A DNA stretch of 64,000 nt from Tenodera sinensis (Eukaryota > Arthropoda > Insecta > Mantodea > Mantidae): NCBI GenBank assembly GCA_030765045.1, contig CM060964.1, forward strand, positions 273,002,388-273,066,387, written 5' to 3'. Position 1 is the first letter of the stretch. Each line of letters begins with the position of its first letter. Positions 33,426 through 43,864 of this stretch are shown here, in pieces. The notes under the pieces were generated by a model. The model made no database searches. It was not told the DNA's origin and saw only the letters and a list, made by a program, of their open reading frames with translations. Made by a program: the position numbers and the translations under genes.

Positions 33426-34298
33426 TCAGGTGATTGCCGATGTTTCTCTGCACTGTGGAGGAGAGATATGCTGAATGACTGGTGTCCATGCTTTGCTGAT
33501 TTGAAGGCCTTCATCCCTGTTGAAGTTGTTTTTATTCGCTTTAATGTATAGAGCTTCTTTAATCACCCTATCGTAGCACCTAGAGGACTTTTCAAGAATT
33601 TTTGTAGAGGCGAATTTGATTTTATGATCTGTATTATATGTGTGCTCAGCCACTGCGGATTTTTCTGGGTATCCTAGTCTAATACAACGTTGATGTTCTT
33701 TGATGCGATCTTCTACAGTTCTACCTGTTTGTCCTATGTAAACTTTACCGCAACTGCATGGGATTTCATAAATGCCTGGTGCACGAAGACCTAAATTATC
33801 TTTAGCAGAGCCTAAAAACTGTTTTATTTTGGTTGGAGGTTTGAATACGGTTTTTATTTGATATTTCATGAGCAATCTTCCAATTTTCCCCGACAGGGCG
33901 CCACAATAAGGGATGACTGCTAAGCCTGCATGTTCTTTCTTTGTTTTAGGTTCACGGTTTCGTTTGGAGTGGATTTTCTTAAAAGTACTGTTTATTTCCT
34001 GGTTGGTGTATTGATTCTGTCTGAAAACTGTACGCAGGTGTTGTATTTCTTGAGGTAGATTTTCAAGATCAGAGATAGCAATCGCTCGATGTATGAGTGT
34101 TGAGAGGACTGTCCGCTTTTGTGCCGGGTGATGACAGCTGGTGCTATTAAGGTATAGATCGGTGTGAGTTCGTTTCCTATACACCTTATGCCCCAGTTGA
34201 CCATCGTTTTTTCTATAAATAAGTAAATCCAAGAAAGGTAAGCCGTCCTGGTGTTCAGTTTCCATGGTAAACTTAATGTTGGGATGGATGCAAGTCAT
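33426..34298 (-). pseudogene. Penelope protein C-terminus: RT end and GIY-YIG endonuclease (P1)
   Basis: 290 open codons. The start IKFTMETEHQDGLPFLDLLIYRK is the end of the RT domain, followed by YRKRTHTDLYLNS. The GIY-YIG domain shows GIYEIPCSCGKVYIGQTGR, with the CxC of the Penelope zinc-like insertion, then RIKEHQRCIRLG and KSAVAEH. The catalytic GIY and YIG tripeptides are intact. The RT catalytic YVDD part is missing because of 5' truncation, so the element is not autonomous. Confidence 0.9.
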
Positions 34299-35183
34299 TA
34301 ATGGATATCACAGGTAAAGCTGAATTAATAAAGCTAAATTTTTGGGATAACAAAACACATGTACATGTCTACAGTATTTACAATCCTCCCAGGAATGAAC
34401 CAGATCTCTCATTTATTGACCAATTAAATAAAGCAATCATAATTGGGGATTTCAATGCCCATTCCAAAAGATGGGGTTATGAAAAAGTGGATTCTACAGG
34501 GAGGATAGTGGAAGAATATTTGAATACTACAACCTTTGAACTGATTTATGATAAAGAAGATCCCACAACCTTCATACATTACTCTGGAGCAGGCAGTAAC
34601 CCAGACCTCTTGTTAGCTACAACAGATATTGCTTCAAAGATTAAAATACAAGTTATAGAAGATCCAAGTTCTGGTCACAGAGCAGTAATTGCTGATATAA
34701 AACTAGGTAATACAAATGTCAGTGAACATCACACAAATCTGTATTAGAACTTCAAAAAAGTAGATTGGAATAAACATAGAACTGAACTGGAAAATAACTT
34801 TAAAGAACAAACAAACTCACAGCTGCATGACCAACCAGATCATATGAACAAAAATTTCTGTAAAGTCATCCTAGAAACTGCAAAAAAACATATTCCTCGT
34901 GGAAGAATAAAAAATTCCAAACCCTTTTGGAACCCCCAGTTAGAAGAACTGAAAAAGCAAAGGGGTATAGCTAGAAATACAACTGAACAAACAAAAAACA
35001 TATCAGATACACAAATATGGCAAAAGAAATGTGCCTCACTAAAAAAAAGAAATTAATATAGCTAAAAAGAATCACTTCAATAATTTCTTAGAAAAAATGG
35101 ATTATAGGATAGAGGGTAACAAAGCCCATAAGTTCATAAAAATGTCAAGGACAGGAAAGAAAACAGCAGCACACCTTTCATAC

Positions 35184-35823
35184 TGAGACAGAATATTAGA
35201 AGACCCCAAAAGAAAATCATTTATGTGAATATTTGTTAAGAGTAATTTGTTTTTTGATGTTGGTATGAGATGGTTAAATGATAAAACGTGTTACTAATGT
35301 TCATTATTACGAACGATTAAGTTAGTTTAAAGACATCATAAATATTTCCATATTTAATTTTAATATATATGTATAAATATTAGAATTATATGTGTTCAAT
35401 AATAAAAGCGAAATAAGGATAGCTAAAGATCGCTTCCCTAACAATACGGGAACTATTTGATGGACGCATGCGCGGATGTATACGAGAAAGGTAGTATCAC
35501 GTGAGATGACGCTGAACTTTTTTTTTACTAGCGTCTACGTGTCCAAAGTGATAGGACGTATTTTGGTAGTGTGTGAACATTGTAGAACATTTACCAGACT
35601 TTCATCAAGCTTTTGTTCCACTTTTTGAAAAAGTGGAAAGAATTAATTTAAAACGGTGCTAAGAGGATTTATTTAAATGTAAAATAGAGAAAAAGTGTTA
35701 ATAAAATAATACATTGTGGTGAAGAAACATCGTGTGATTTTTCATTCCATCCGTTACCACGCCCTGAGAAATAAGAGCCACATCGCTCAAATGTGAAACA
35801 ACGCTTCGATAAAAACTGCACCA
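35184..35823. repeat. Solo LTR (family SL), copy 2
   Basis: 640 bp, TGAGACAGAATATTAG...CTGCACCA, in LINE A4 with the 4-bp duplication ATAC (35180-35183, 35824-35827). It shares its start, an AATAATAAAAGC polyadenylation-type site and CATTCCATCCGTTACCA with copy 1. The middle has diverged strongly. Confidence 0.82.
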
Positions 35824-35932
35824 ATACACAACAATAAAGTATTGGTAAATGATGCAGTCATAGCCAAAACATTCAATAAATATTATGCTAATCCACATAA
35901 ATTAGCAAGAAATAATAAAAATCTTAAAAATG

Positions 35933-36858
35933 TTGTTGTTAGCTAATGCTGGATTTCTGACAATGAAGTCATTAATCCTCTTGCTCTCCAATATTTTTCA
36001 CTGATGGAGGGGGCATTAGAAGTGGCCGGGCATATTTGAAGGTGGTCTCGATCCATTTCCTCTTGCAGATCACATAGAGGACAGAGTGGTGAAGAATATA
36101 TCCCAATTCTGTTTAAATGTTTTGCCAGACAATCATGTCCTAATGTTATACTGGTCAGTTGTCATGGTAGCTCAGTGATTAGAACAGCCATGTGTGATGT
36201 GGAGGAGATGTTGTTCAAATCTTCGCTATGGCATTGAATTTTTCAGTCCTGATTCTATCTCTCAATTAATTTTAGTTTATTCATACACATAAAAATTAGT
36301 ATTTATGGGTATCTGTGATCTGGTAACAAACTTCCTGATAATGAATTGTGCAATAGACACGTTTTTACCTTTTGTATATTCATTATGGGTACTCAGGGGT
36401 CTCCGTCTAGGGGATATGTGAATAGCGACCACAAGGTACCCAAGCTGAGCAGAACATTACTTCCGCTTACTGGTGTTTTGCTCCTCACTGTAACTTTTCT
36501 ATCTGACCTTACCTTGGTCAACTCTTGTTCTCTTCCGACCCCAATGCTATTAGGGTTCCTGAGGGCTAGGGAGCCTTTATTTTTCCAACCTCTCCATTTC
36601 TCTAATTTCTCTATAAAATCTTAACCCATAACATGCTGACCTGTCATGGCATGTATACCTCCTCTGATTGGTAATCAGAGGATATGGTCGGTGAATTTAT
36701 TTTGATAATTCTCCCGGTCAGGTCGGTGAGACCCATAAACCAACGACAGGTGTGGTCCTCCAGACATTCTGGGGGTTGTGAGAGAGTGATGTGACCGCCA
36801 AAACATAAAAATATGGTGCTCTCTAAAAAGCGGTTACATTTATTGCTAAGTTCTCTTC
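35933..36858. mobile_element. LINE family A, copy A5 (5'-inverted, very short)
   Basis: Flanked by AAAATCTTAAAAATG (35918-35932, 36859-36873). Left part, 35933-36141, is the family A 3' end on the minus strand. Right part, 36387-36858, is the family A 5' UTR on the plus strand (TCAGGGGTCTCCGTCTAGG). Between them lies a degenerate SINE S1. This is the same head-to-head arrangement as A4. Confidence 0.85.
36142..36386 (+). mobile_element. Degenerate SINE S1 between the two halves of A5
   Basis: Contains a tRNA-like head with GGTAGCTCAGTG and a decayed box B TGTTCAAATC, then GGCATTGAATTTTTCAG as in S1. No clear duplication around it. Confidence 0.6.
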
Positions 36859-36873
36859 AAAATCTTAAAAATG

Positions 36874-37159
36874 CACAACAGCACAACACAATATACAAGC
36901 TGTATTATTATCATGCATTGAAACGGGGGACACCGATGTGAGAGAGATGGATGACTTCAGGCTAACTTTGCTCTAGAGTACTGTAGTGTTGTTTGTATAT
37001 GAGTGTGGGGTCCTGCCTCATTGCAGTTCTACATAAAAATGGTCATAGGTAATTCCTGAAGAATTTAGTTAATTATTGAGTTGATTTTTAACACTACAAC
37101 ATTTTTTGTTTGAGTTCAATTTTTGAGTCACTTTTTTATGCTCATCTTTGCTTCAAAAT
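36874..37159. other. Unannotated
   Basis: Nothing recognised. Confidence 0.4.
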
Positions 37160-37389
37160 GTTGAAAATAAGGTTTTCAAGATCATTCAACCTCATCCTCA
37201 GCTGTTGGGTGACTTAGTCACCGAACAATAGATATAAAAAATGTTCAAATATTTTCAACATTTTGAAGGGAAGGCGAGTGTAATAAAGTGACTCACAAAT
37301 AAAACTCAAACATGAAAAATACTTCACTGTTAATAGTGCTTCTAATTTTAATAGTTAATATTCACATATTTATTTGATAAGGAAAACGT

Positions 37390-37419
37390 GTTTCAGGAGC
37401 TAATTGCTCCCATCCTCAG
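37390..37419 (-). ncRNA. Hammerhead-like motif, P5 (a)
   Basis: CUGAGGA, one U, the stem GGGAGC/GCUCCU closed by AAUUA, then GAAAC (minus strand). A weaker version lies at 37172-37201. Confidence 0.4.
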
Positions 37420-38962
37420 CTCCAAGTTGACTGCCTGTGTCATTGTCATGGTTGGTCTTGTCCCTGGTGGTGGTTAGATGAACCCTTGCATAAGTATATT
37501 ACGAGATTTCAAAATTGAAAACACGTTTTTTGTTTTTCCAAATGTATGTTTTCCCATACTGTGAATTCTGATTTTCCTGCAATGTTTTTTAGCATAGAGG
37601 AAACATCTTATGTTGCCACAAAAGCCAATATTTTTGAACTGGTTGCAGGGAAGGCAACCGATAGATTTTAAAACTAGATTCTGTTTAGACACCTATTAAT
37701 CTGGGGATGCCATTGTATTGCTCATGTCTGCATGGTTTTGTCTGAACTGTCTTAGAGCTTTATATGCAATTATTGTTACTGTTGTTATTTTTGTGTTCAC
37801 AACACAGTAGCACATTAGATATATTACAATATTTAGCATTCAGAAATGATTTTATCCACAAGTGTCATTTCAGAACAAGATTTGCAAAGGTGAATATGTA
37901 TATGTGTTTTGTGTTGTAACGATGTTCAAGCTTATTGTTTGAAAACATGATACTTCAACCCTGTGATATTTGAGGTTAGAAATAATGCTTTTATTTTGAT
38001 AAACAATGGTTATTTTATTTCCTTTAAAGGCTGCGTATAAATATGAGTAAGAGAAAAAGTAGGGAGGAAAGCATTTTTCCACTGAAAATAAAAAATATGT
38101 GTGCTTAACAGCAGTTTCCAAAAAGTAGTTGTCCATATTTACCAAAACTTAAAAACTGAAGCTGAACAAGAAATGTGTGTAAGTAAAGTAGTTCTCATGA
38201 CAAGAACTTCCATTGCAGGTTAGGAGTACTGCTTTTTGATGTAGTGTCCACTGCAGTTGAGTGTAATGTCAGCCATATTGAATTCTTGGGAACTGCCACT
38301 AAACTCTTTCCCTATATTATCAGATTTCTGTGTATGGTGCTTTAATCTCTCTAAAAAAAACTCTGAGCTACCACTGGTTTGTCTTTCTGTTTTTGCTTTA
38401 TATTCTGATGTGTTCTTTTTTCTTGTTTTTATGTTTCTTTTAGTTTTCCCAATGCAGATATTTTCACAGTTGTTGCAGCTGATCTGGTATATTCCTGACT
38501 TGTTTTCTTGTGGAATATCATCTTTTAATTTAGGATTTAGTGTGTTCTTGATGGAGTAACTGTTCTTTGGGGCCAAAGTGATGTTGTGCTGCTTGAAGAT
38601 TTTCTGAAATTTGCTATTGGGTGGTTTGTGAGTTTCTTGAAGATCTTTTCTTTTTCATTTGGGATGAGTATGCTTGTTACTTTTATTCCCTTTCTGCTCT
38701 TGGATCTGTCTTCTTATGTACTGTTTCCTTGTGGAATCCATTTTCTGTAGTTATGTCTGTTATGTTTTTTAGCTTGTGGTCATATTCCTCTTTGTTCATG
38801 GGGATGTTTACTAATATATGTGCAAGACTGTTGAGTACTGCATTTTGATGGGGAACGGGATTGCAGCTCACTAACGTTCTCTGAACAAGTCAAATTAATC
38901 ACGTTAATTGAAGGTCAGTTATGTTTACACTATATCTCACTTACTTTTTAAAATTAGGACAT

Positions 38963-39033
38963 GTTTCAGGAACCTCCGTTCCCATCCTCAGCTTTGGTTG
39001 AAAGCTTAAGACGGGAACAAAGGTTCCCGAAAC
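38963..39033. ncRNA. Back-to-back pair of hammerhead-like motifs, P5 (b, c)
   Basis: Minus-strand motif 38963-38991: CUGAGGA, U, GGGAAC/GUUCCU, GAAAC. Plus-strand motif 39005-39033: CUUAAGA, C, GGGAAC/GUUCCC, GAAAC. Both are followed by AUGU, and together they form a palindrome of about 40-nt arms. Confidence 0.45.
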
Positions 39034-39368
39034 ATGTAATTTTCAAAAGTGTGGTATAGTGTAAACGTAACTCGCTTTCAATTAACGGTATTGTAACTTT
39101 TGTTATATGGTGTGTATGGGCTTCCTGTAGGTGCTGAATATTGGGTTTTCTTTCTTTATGATTTTAAGGTTAAGGGAAGGTAGCTGTCCATTGAATTCTT
39201 TTTCCATTCTGAAATTTAGTTTGCATGAAGGTTTAGCATTTTTAAAGCATCTTCCAAGTGTTTTTCCAGGATTATTGCAAAAATACTCACAAAGTGGTAC
39301 CAAAGTTTGAGTACCCAGTGGAATGCCTTTGTGACTTTTGTTTCTAAAGTTCTTATAAAAAGGTCTTT

Positions 39369-39398
39369 CTGAGGATGAAAACAATTAGTTCCAGAAAC
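39369..39398 (+). ncRNA. Hammerhead-like motif, P5 (d)
   Basis: CUGAGGA, one U, an imperfect stem GAAAAC/GUUCCA, then GAAAC. Confidence 0.35.
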
Positions 39399-39516
39399 AT
39401 GTTTTTGTTATCAAATAAGTAAATGATGTATTGTCAAAACACTAACTAAATAGCTAGTGCACATTATTTATTAAAGTTTCACGGGCGATCAGCCGTGTGA
39501 GGTTTGAAAATATTGA

Positions 39517-39552
39517 GCTTTCGGCCATTCTAAACTCCATGGCCTTCGTCAG
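39517..39552 (-). ncRNA. Hammerhead-like motif, P2 left arm
   Basis: CUGACGA, one A, the stem GGCCAU/AUGGCC with a 10-nt loop, then GAAAGC. Confidence 0.45.
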
Positions 39553-39594
39553 AATGAAATGACCGTTATTTTCCCGCTCCCCCTATATACAATG

Positions 39595-41064
39595 TTAGAT
39601 GAGAGGGGGTTGCGTTGCCCTGGCCAATGAGCGGGTGACGATTTGTGATTGGGCCTGCTGTTTCGGGCTATGTTTGTCACCGGCCACAGTGTTTTCTTGA
39701 GGGTCAGTACTTGGACCAGAATCACTATAGTTGCTGTTGTGAATGTGTTTCATGGCTATTGTCCAGGCAGGGCTTAGCTGAAGACCGCGGTCCCTGTTGT
39801 AATTGTTTGGATGTAGTTTGATTTGAATGGCTTCCTTAATGACTCTGTCCCAGTATTTATCCGTATGCTCCAGAACTTTGATGTCTTCAAAGTTTATTTT
39901 GTGGACATACTCTATACAATGCTCGGCCACTGCTGACTTATCTGGTTGTAGGAGCCTGATATTGCGTTGATGTTCTTTACACCTTTCTTCTATTGTGCGT
40001 CCTGTTTGGCCTACATACACTTTACCACATTCGCAAGGAATCCTGTAAACTCCTGGGACCTTGAGTCGAAGTGGTTCTTTTACCGGTCTAAGGTATTCTT
40101 GGATCTTCTTTGGAGGTGTGAAGAAGGTCTTGATGTTATACCTAGCGAGTATGCGGGAGATCTTGTTTGAGACGGAACCGTAGAATGGTATGTAGGCTTT
40201 GCTCGGCCAGCTATCCATTCTTTGAGTGAGGCGTTGGGGGTTGTTTCGATTGTTTTCAACCTTCTTGCGTGCCTTTTTGATGTCGTTATCACTGTATCCG
40301 TTTTTCAGCAATGTGTCTCGTAGGTATTTAAGTTCCTGCTTAATGTGGTCTTCATCCGCAATATCGAAAGCTCGGTGAAACAAGGTGGAGATAACTGTCT
40401 TCTTTTGAGTAGGATGGTGGTGACTGGAGGCGTCCAAATAGCGGTTGGTGTGTGTTGGTTTCCTGTATACCGTGTGACCTAGGCTGCCGTCCGGCTTCTT
40501 GTAGACCAGAACATCTAGGAAGGGGAGTGAGCCATCGATCTCAACTTCCATGGTAAACTTGATGTTCGCATGTAGGTTGTTGAGGTGGTCTAAGAAGGTG
40601 GAAAGTTTTCCTTTTCCATGTGGCCAGATAACAAAGGTATCATCCACGTATCTGAAGAAAGCCTTTGGTTTGTCTGAGGTGGTATCCAGGGCAGTATGTT
40701 CAAAGCTCTCCATGAAAAAGTTGGCAATAGCAGGTGACAACGGTGAACCCATGGCTACCCCATCCGTCTGTTCAAAGAACTGGCCATTGTAATTGAAGTA
40801 TGTGGAAGTGAGCGTGTGTCTGAAAAGCTGGGTGATGTCTTCCGGAAACCGTTCAGATAGGAGCTGTAGTGAGTCCTCTAGCGGCACTCTGGTGAACAAG
40901 GATTCCACATCAAAGCTCACCAAAATATCATCCGGGTCCACTTTCAGCGCTGAAATTTTCTGTATAAAGTGACTGGAATTTGCAATATGGTGTTGACAGT
41001 CACCCACCAGCGGATTCAGTAGCGTAGTAAGACAAACATAGCCCGAAACAGCAGGCCCAATCAC
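39595..41064 (-). pseudogene. Penelope RT - GIY-YIG protein (P2), open for 489 codons but 5'-truncated
   Basis: The first 12 or so codons are read from the inverted arm. The RT then starts at DILVSFDVESLFTRVP and continues through DGVAMGSPLSPAIANFF and RYVDDTFVIWPHGK (YVDD catalytic) to KFTMEVEIDGSLPFLDVLVYKK. GIY-YIG follows: GVYRIPCECGKVYVGQTGR (YVG), RCKEHQRNIR, KSAVAEHC. No internal stop or frameshift, but the N-terminal region with the KADKGN block is missing, so it probably could not move by itself. Closest in the window to P1 in the GIY-YIG part. Confidence 0.9.
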
Positions 41065-41156
41065 AAATCGTCACCCGCTCATTGGCCAGGGCAACGCAAC
41101 CCCCTCTCATCTAACATTGTATATAGGGGGAGCGGGAAAATAACGGTCATTTCATT

Positions 41157-41192
41157 CTGACGAAGGCCATGGAGTTTAGAATGGCCGAAAGC
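41157..41192 (+). ncRNA. Hammerhead-like motif, P2 right arm
   Basis: Inverted duplicate of 39517-39552, unchanged. Confidence 0.45.
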
Positions 41193-41639
41193 TCAATATT
41201 TTCAAACCTCACACGGCTGATCGCCCGTGAAACTTTAATAAATAACGTGCGCCGTGAAAGGTTTAAATCTTACATTAGTGCACATTACTTTCATAAAGTC
41301 CAACATACACAGTTTCAATTGTAAGTTAAATTCCTTAAGAGCATACAAGTTTATTGAATGTGAAGCATGAACATTTTATATAATGAAACTTGTTACCTCT
41401 AATGGAATTGACTAAGACTTCCATGAATATTATATAACATACAAGTAATAATTACTTTCTTATAGAAGAAACAGCTTATTGGAATACCCCTAAAACCAAC
41501 TGTAACATTTTCCCCCCATTATGGCATAGTCTGGTTATATTTGGTGGTATTCCATCTGTTAACTTACATTAGTACTGCCAATGTTCATAAAATATAATCA
41601 TGGTAAAGCTACAGCCATAGTTGTTATTGCATCTGTTAC

Positions 41640-42400
41640 ATTGTCAAAGAAGTCCTTGTTTTCGAACCCATTGCAAAGAAGCCAACTGATAGATTTTAAA
41701 ACTAGATTCTGTTTAGACGCCATATTAATTGCTTAATCTGTAAACGCTATTGTATTGGTTGTGTTTGCGTGATTTTCCCTTGAATTCTTTAGAGCAGTAT
41801 ATGCAGTTATAGTTGCTGTTGTTGTGCCCACCCCTGTAGCGTAGTGGTAGCATGTGTCTCATGTCCAAGGGGTTGCGAGTTTGAATCTCGCTTAGGGTGA
41901 GTTATCCAGATAAGGTTTTTTCTCTGAGGTTTTCCCTTATCCTGAAAAGATGAATGCCGGGTAACTTAAACCTCTGTGGACCTTGGGCTCATTTGAGCAT
42001 CATTTCAGTCATTCACCGTCCAATATGACACTATATTGGAGGTCATTAATAAAACAAATTTTTAAAAATGTTGTTGTTATTTTTGTGTGTACAACACAGT
42101 AGTGCATTAAATATATATTATGATATTTAGCATTTAGAAGTGATTTTATCCAAAAGTGTTATTGCAGAACAAGATTTGACAAAAATGAGTAGGTTCATGT
42201 GTTGTGTGATAACAAGTTCAAAATTATCATTTGAAAGCATTTTACTTTAACCCTGTAATATTTGAGGTTAGAAATAATGCTTTTATTATGTGCATTGGCA
42301 GTAATGCTTTTTGATTTGACATCATCTCCAGTTTGGTGTAATGTCAGCCATGTTGAATTCTTGGGAACTGCCGATAAGCTGTTTCCCCTATACTTGTGTT
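41640..42400 (-). mobile_element. Penelope P5-family 3' fragment
   Basis: Shares AACTAGATTCTGTTTAGAC, TGTGTACAACACAGTAG-like sequence and TTTGAGGTTAGAAATAATGC with 37674-38010, and TGAATTCTTGGGAACTGCC with 38278. Split by SINE S2. Confidence 0.75.
41826..42068 (+). mobile_element. tRNA-derived SINE S2
   Basis: 243 bp flanked by TGTTGTTGT (41817-41825, 42069-42077). Box A TAGCGTAGTGGTAGC and box B-like GAGTTTGAATCTC in the head, a body with GAGGTTTTCCCTTATCC, and an AATAAAAC tail. Confidence 0.82.
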
Positions 42401-42471
42401 GTTTAAAACCAAATCAGCATTGTGTCAGCTTTCAGTTCACGGCAAGCTTAATAAATGAATAATCAAATTGT

Positions 42472-43020
42472 ATTCATGTATGTGGCTTTCATGTAACTGT
42501 TTTCTTAACGGGCACCAGTTTTACAATGTGGCAGTTACATCACCCGACTTAAACCCCCATTTTGCAAGGGGGACCACACCTATCGTTGGTCAACGGGTCC
42601 ATCGGACCTAGCCTACAAGAAATAGAAACAAATGCCAAAGATAAAAAATGGATTACACTACTTTCCAACCCAGATATAATCTCCCAGAGACCAAGGAAAA
42701 CAGCGGTTGCAGCCTTCCGACTATTGACAAATCACGACTGCTTAGCAAGTCATCTCTACAGAATAGGTATCTCAGCCTCACCAATATGTGTCCTGTGTAA
42801 CGATCCAGCAGAAATGAACGAAGACCACTTGAAGACCTGTGAGGCATTAAGTTCAGAAGGAACTACAGTTCATCAGTGAAAAATATTGGAGAGCAAGAGG
42901 ATTAATGACTTCATTGTCAGAAATCCAGCATTAGCTAACAACAACAGTTCAAAAGTATTGGAAAGCACGAATGCTAATGGCTTCATTGCCAGATGCAAGG
43001 CACTAGAAAACAACAACAAC
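42472..43020 (+). mobile_element. LINE family B, copy B2 (5'-inverted, short)
   Basis: Target duplication ATAATCAAATTGT (42459-42471, 43021-43033). 42472-42611 is the family 5' UTR in inverted orientation (GGGGGACCACACC, as in the family A 5' UTR). 42612-43020 is the 3' coding end and AAC tail in sense, with ATNHD-type LLTNHDCLASHLYRIG and CVLCNDPAEMNEDHLKTC. A 71-bp piece of family A is nested at 42873-42943. Confidence 0.9.
42873..42943 (+). mobile_element. 71-bp 3' end of LINE family A nested in B2
   Basis: Duplication ACAGTTCA (42865-42872, 42944-42951). The piece is the last bases of family A (ATATTGGAGAGCAAGAGG ... TTAGCTAACAACA). Confidence 0.9.
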
Positions 43021-43033
43021 ATAATCAAATTGT

Positions 43034-43864
43034 TATGGAATGCTAACCAATGCTACCAGCAGTAAGAATGAGAAAATGTGAACCTTAAAATTAAGATAAG
43101 TGAAACTCAGAACACAGTAAAAACATTTTTTTTTTTTCAAGAAGATAAATTTATTTGGAAATTGACACTGTTTGAATTAACATTGATTAAAAACACAAAT
43201 TTCAAATTTCAGTTTAGGGAATCTGCTGGCTTTTGGTAATGGAAACTGAAATGGGTGTTGAAGTAATAATTTCATAACTTATCCAGAATTGATAGATGGT
43301 GCTATTGTTTTACCTGCAGATGGCTTCATGAGGATGCATTATTAATTCTTGCCCCTGTATTCCAATCTGAATCATGTTTGACTCTGTGGTCAAGATGGAT
43401 GATGTAACATTAATCATTGCCAGATGCAAGGCACTAGAAAACAACAACAACAACAACATTAATCTCTGCATACTCAGTAACAAGCTGACATGTCATTCAA
43501 TAAAATTATGTACTTACAAGAATATTATAAGATAAATTACTGTGATTGATAAGCATCCAAGGCATTTCTAAGAGTTATTAGTCAATATATTAGGCATATG
43601 AATAGAATAATCATTGGAAAAGTATGACTGGTAGTAAAATTAAAATATGCACTTTTGAATAAAATGCAGCGCAATATAGACCATGCATGGAGTCAGTAAG
43701 GAGGGTTAAGTTTCTTACTTGTTTTTGCATTAACAGAAGCACAACAAAGTGGAATGAGTGAATTATAACAATAATTTTATAAATACCATAATCTCCAAAA
43801 CAGCTTATTTTGGAGTACACATATTTCTTCCGTAGAAATTTTGAACATCAGTTTTGTGTTATAG
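43034..43864. other. OGFOD1 intron end, mostly unannotated
   Basis: Apart from a 39-bp LINE B insertion (43416-43454) nothing is recognised. Poly(T) run near 43130. Confidence 0.5.
43416..43454 (+). mobile_element. 39-bp LINE family B 3'-end micro-insertion
   Basis: ATTGCCAGATGCAAGGCACT then GAAAACAACAAC: only the last bases of family B, flanked by AACATTAATC (43406-43415, 43455-43464). Confidence 0.92.

Larger units (their letters stand above)
33220..34300 (-). mobile_element. Penelope-like element P1 (5'-truncated) in A4
   Basis: 1081-bp insertion with the 13-bp target duplication ATGGATATCACAG (33207-33219, 34301-34313). It carries the C-terminal third of a Penelope protein and the 3' terminal region with a hammerhead-like motif (33274-33306). 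Confidence 0.93.
32379..35918 (+). mobile_element. LINE family A, copy A4, 5' part (plus strand half)
   Basis: Starts at the family 5' end (CTCAGGGGTCCCCGTCTAGG), then the 5' UTR. A broken endonuclease region follows: 32854-33072 MTRGVKCSRVKIAPYSD, then after the P1 insertion 34301-34747 with IIGDFNAHSKRWGYEK and SSGHRAVIADI, and 34844-35056. It ends near RNNK, while the minus-strand half starts near KQEREC. Only about 35 bases of the element are missing between the two break points. Interrupted by P1 (33220-34300) and a solo LTR (35184-35823). Confidence 0.9.
37160..39420 (-). pseudogene. Penelope-like element P5, strongly decayed
   Basis: Minus-strand pieces: 39384-39103 with LPSLNLKIIKKENPIFSTYRKPIHT (end of RT), 38871-38683 (linker helix region) and 38576-38220 with SGIYQISCNNCENICIGKTKR (GIY-YIG with CxxC, the YIG now CIG). 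The 3' region (37480-38220) reappears at 41640-42400. Short palindromic pieces with hammerhead-like cores lie at 37172-37201, 37390-37419, 38963-38991, 39005-39033 and 39369-39398. No intact frame. Confidence 0.8.
39467..41275 (-). mobile_element. Penelope-like element P2 with 212-bp inverted ends
   Basis: 1809-bp element with the 12-bp target duplication TAGTGCACATTA (39455-39466, 41276-41287). 39467-39678 and 41031-41242 are inverted copies, apparently identical, followed at the 41 kb side by a 33-bp extension. The inverted arm holds the 3' UTR and the last codons of the ORF. The element is therefore 5'-truncated and capped by an inverted copy of its own 3' end, a known Penelope architecture. 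Confidence 0.95.
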
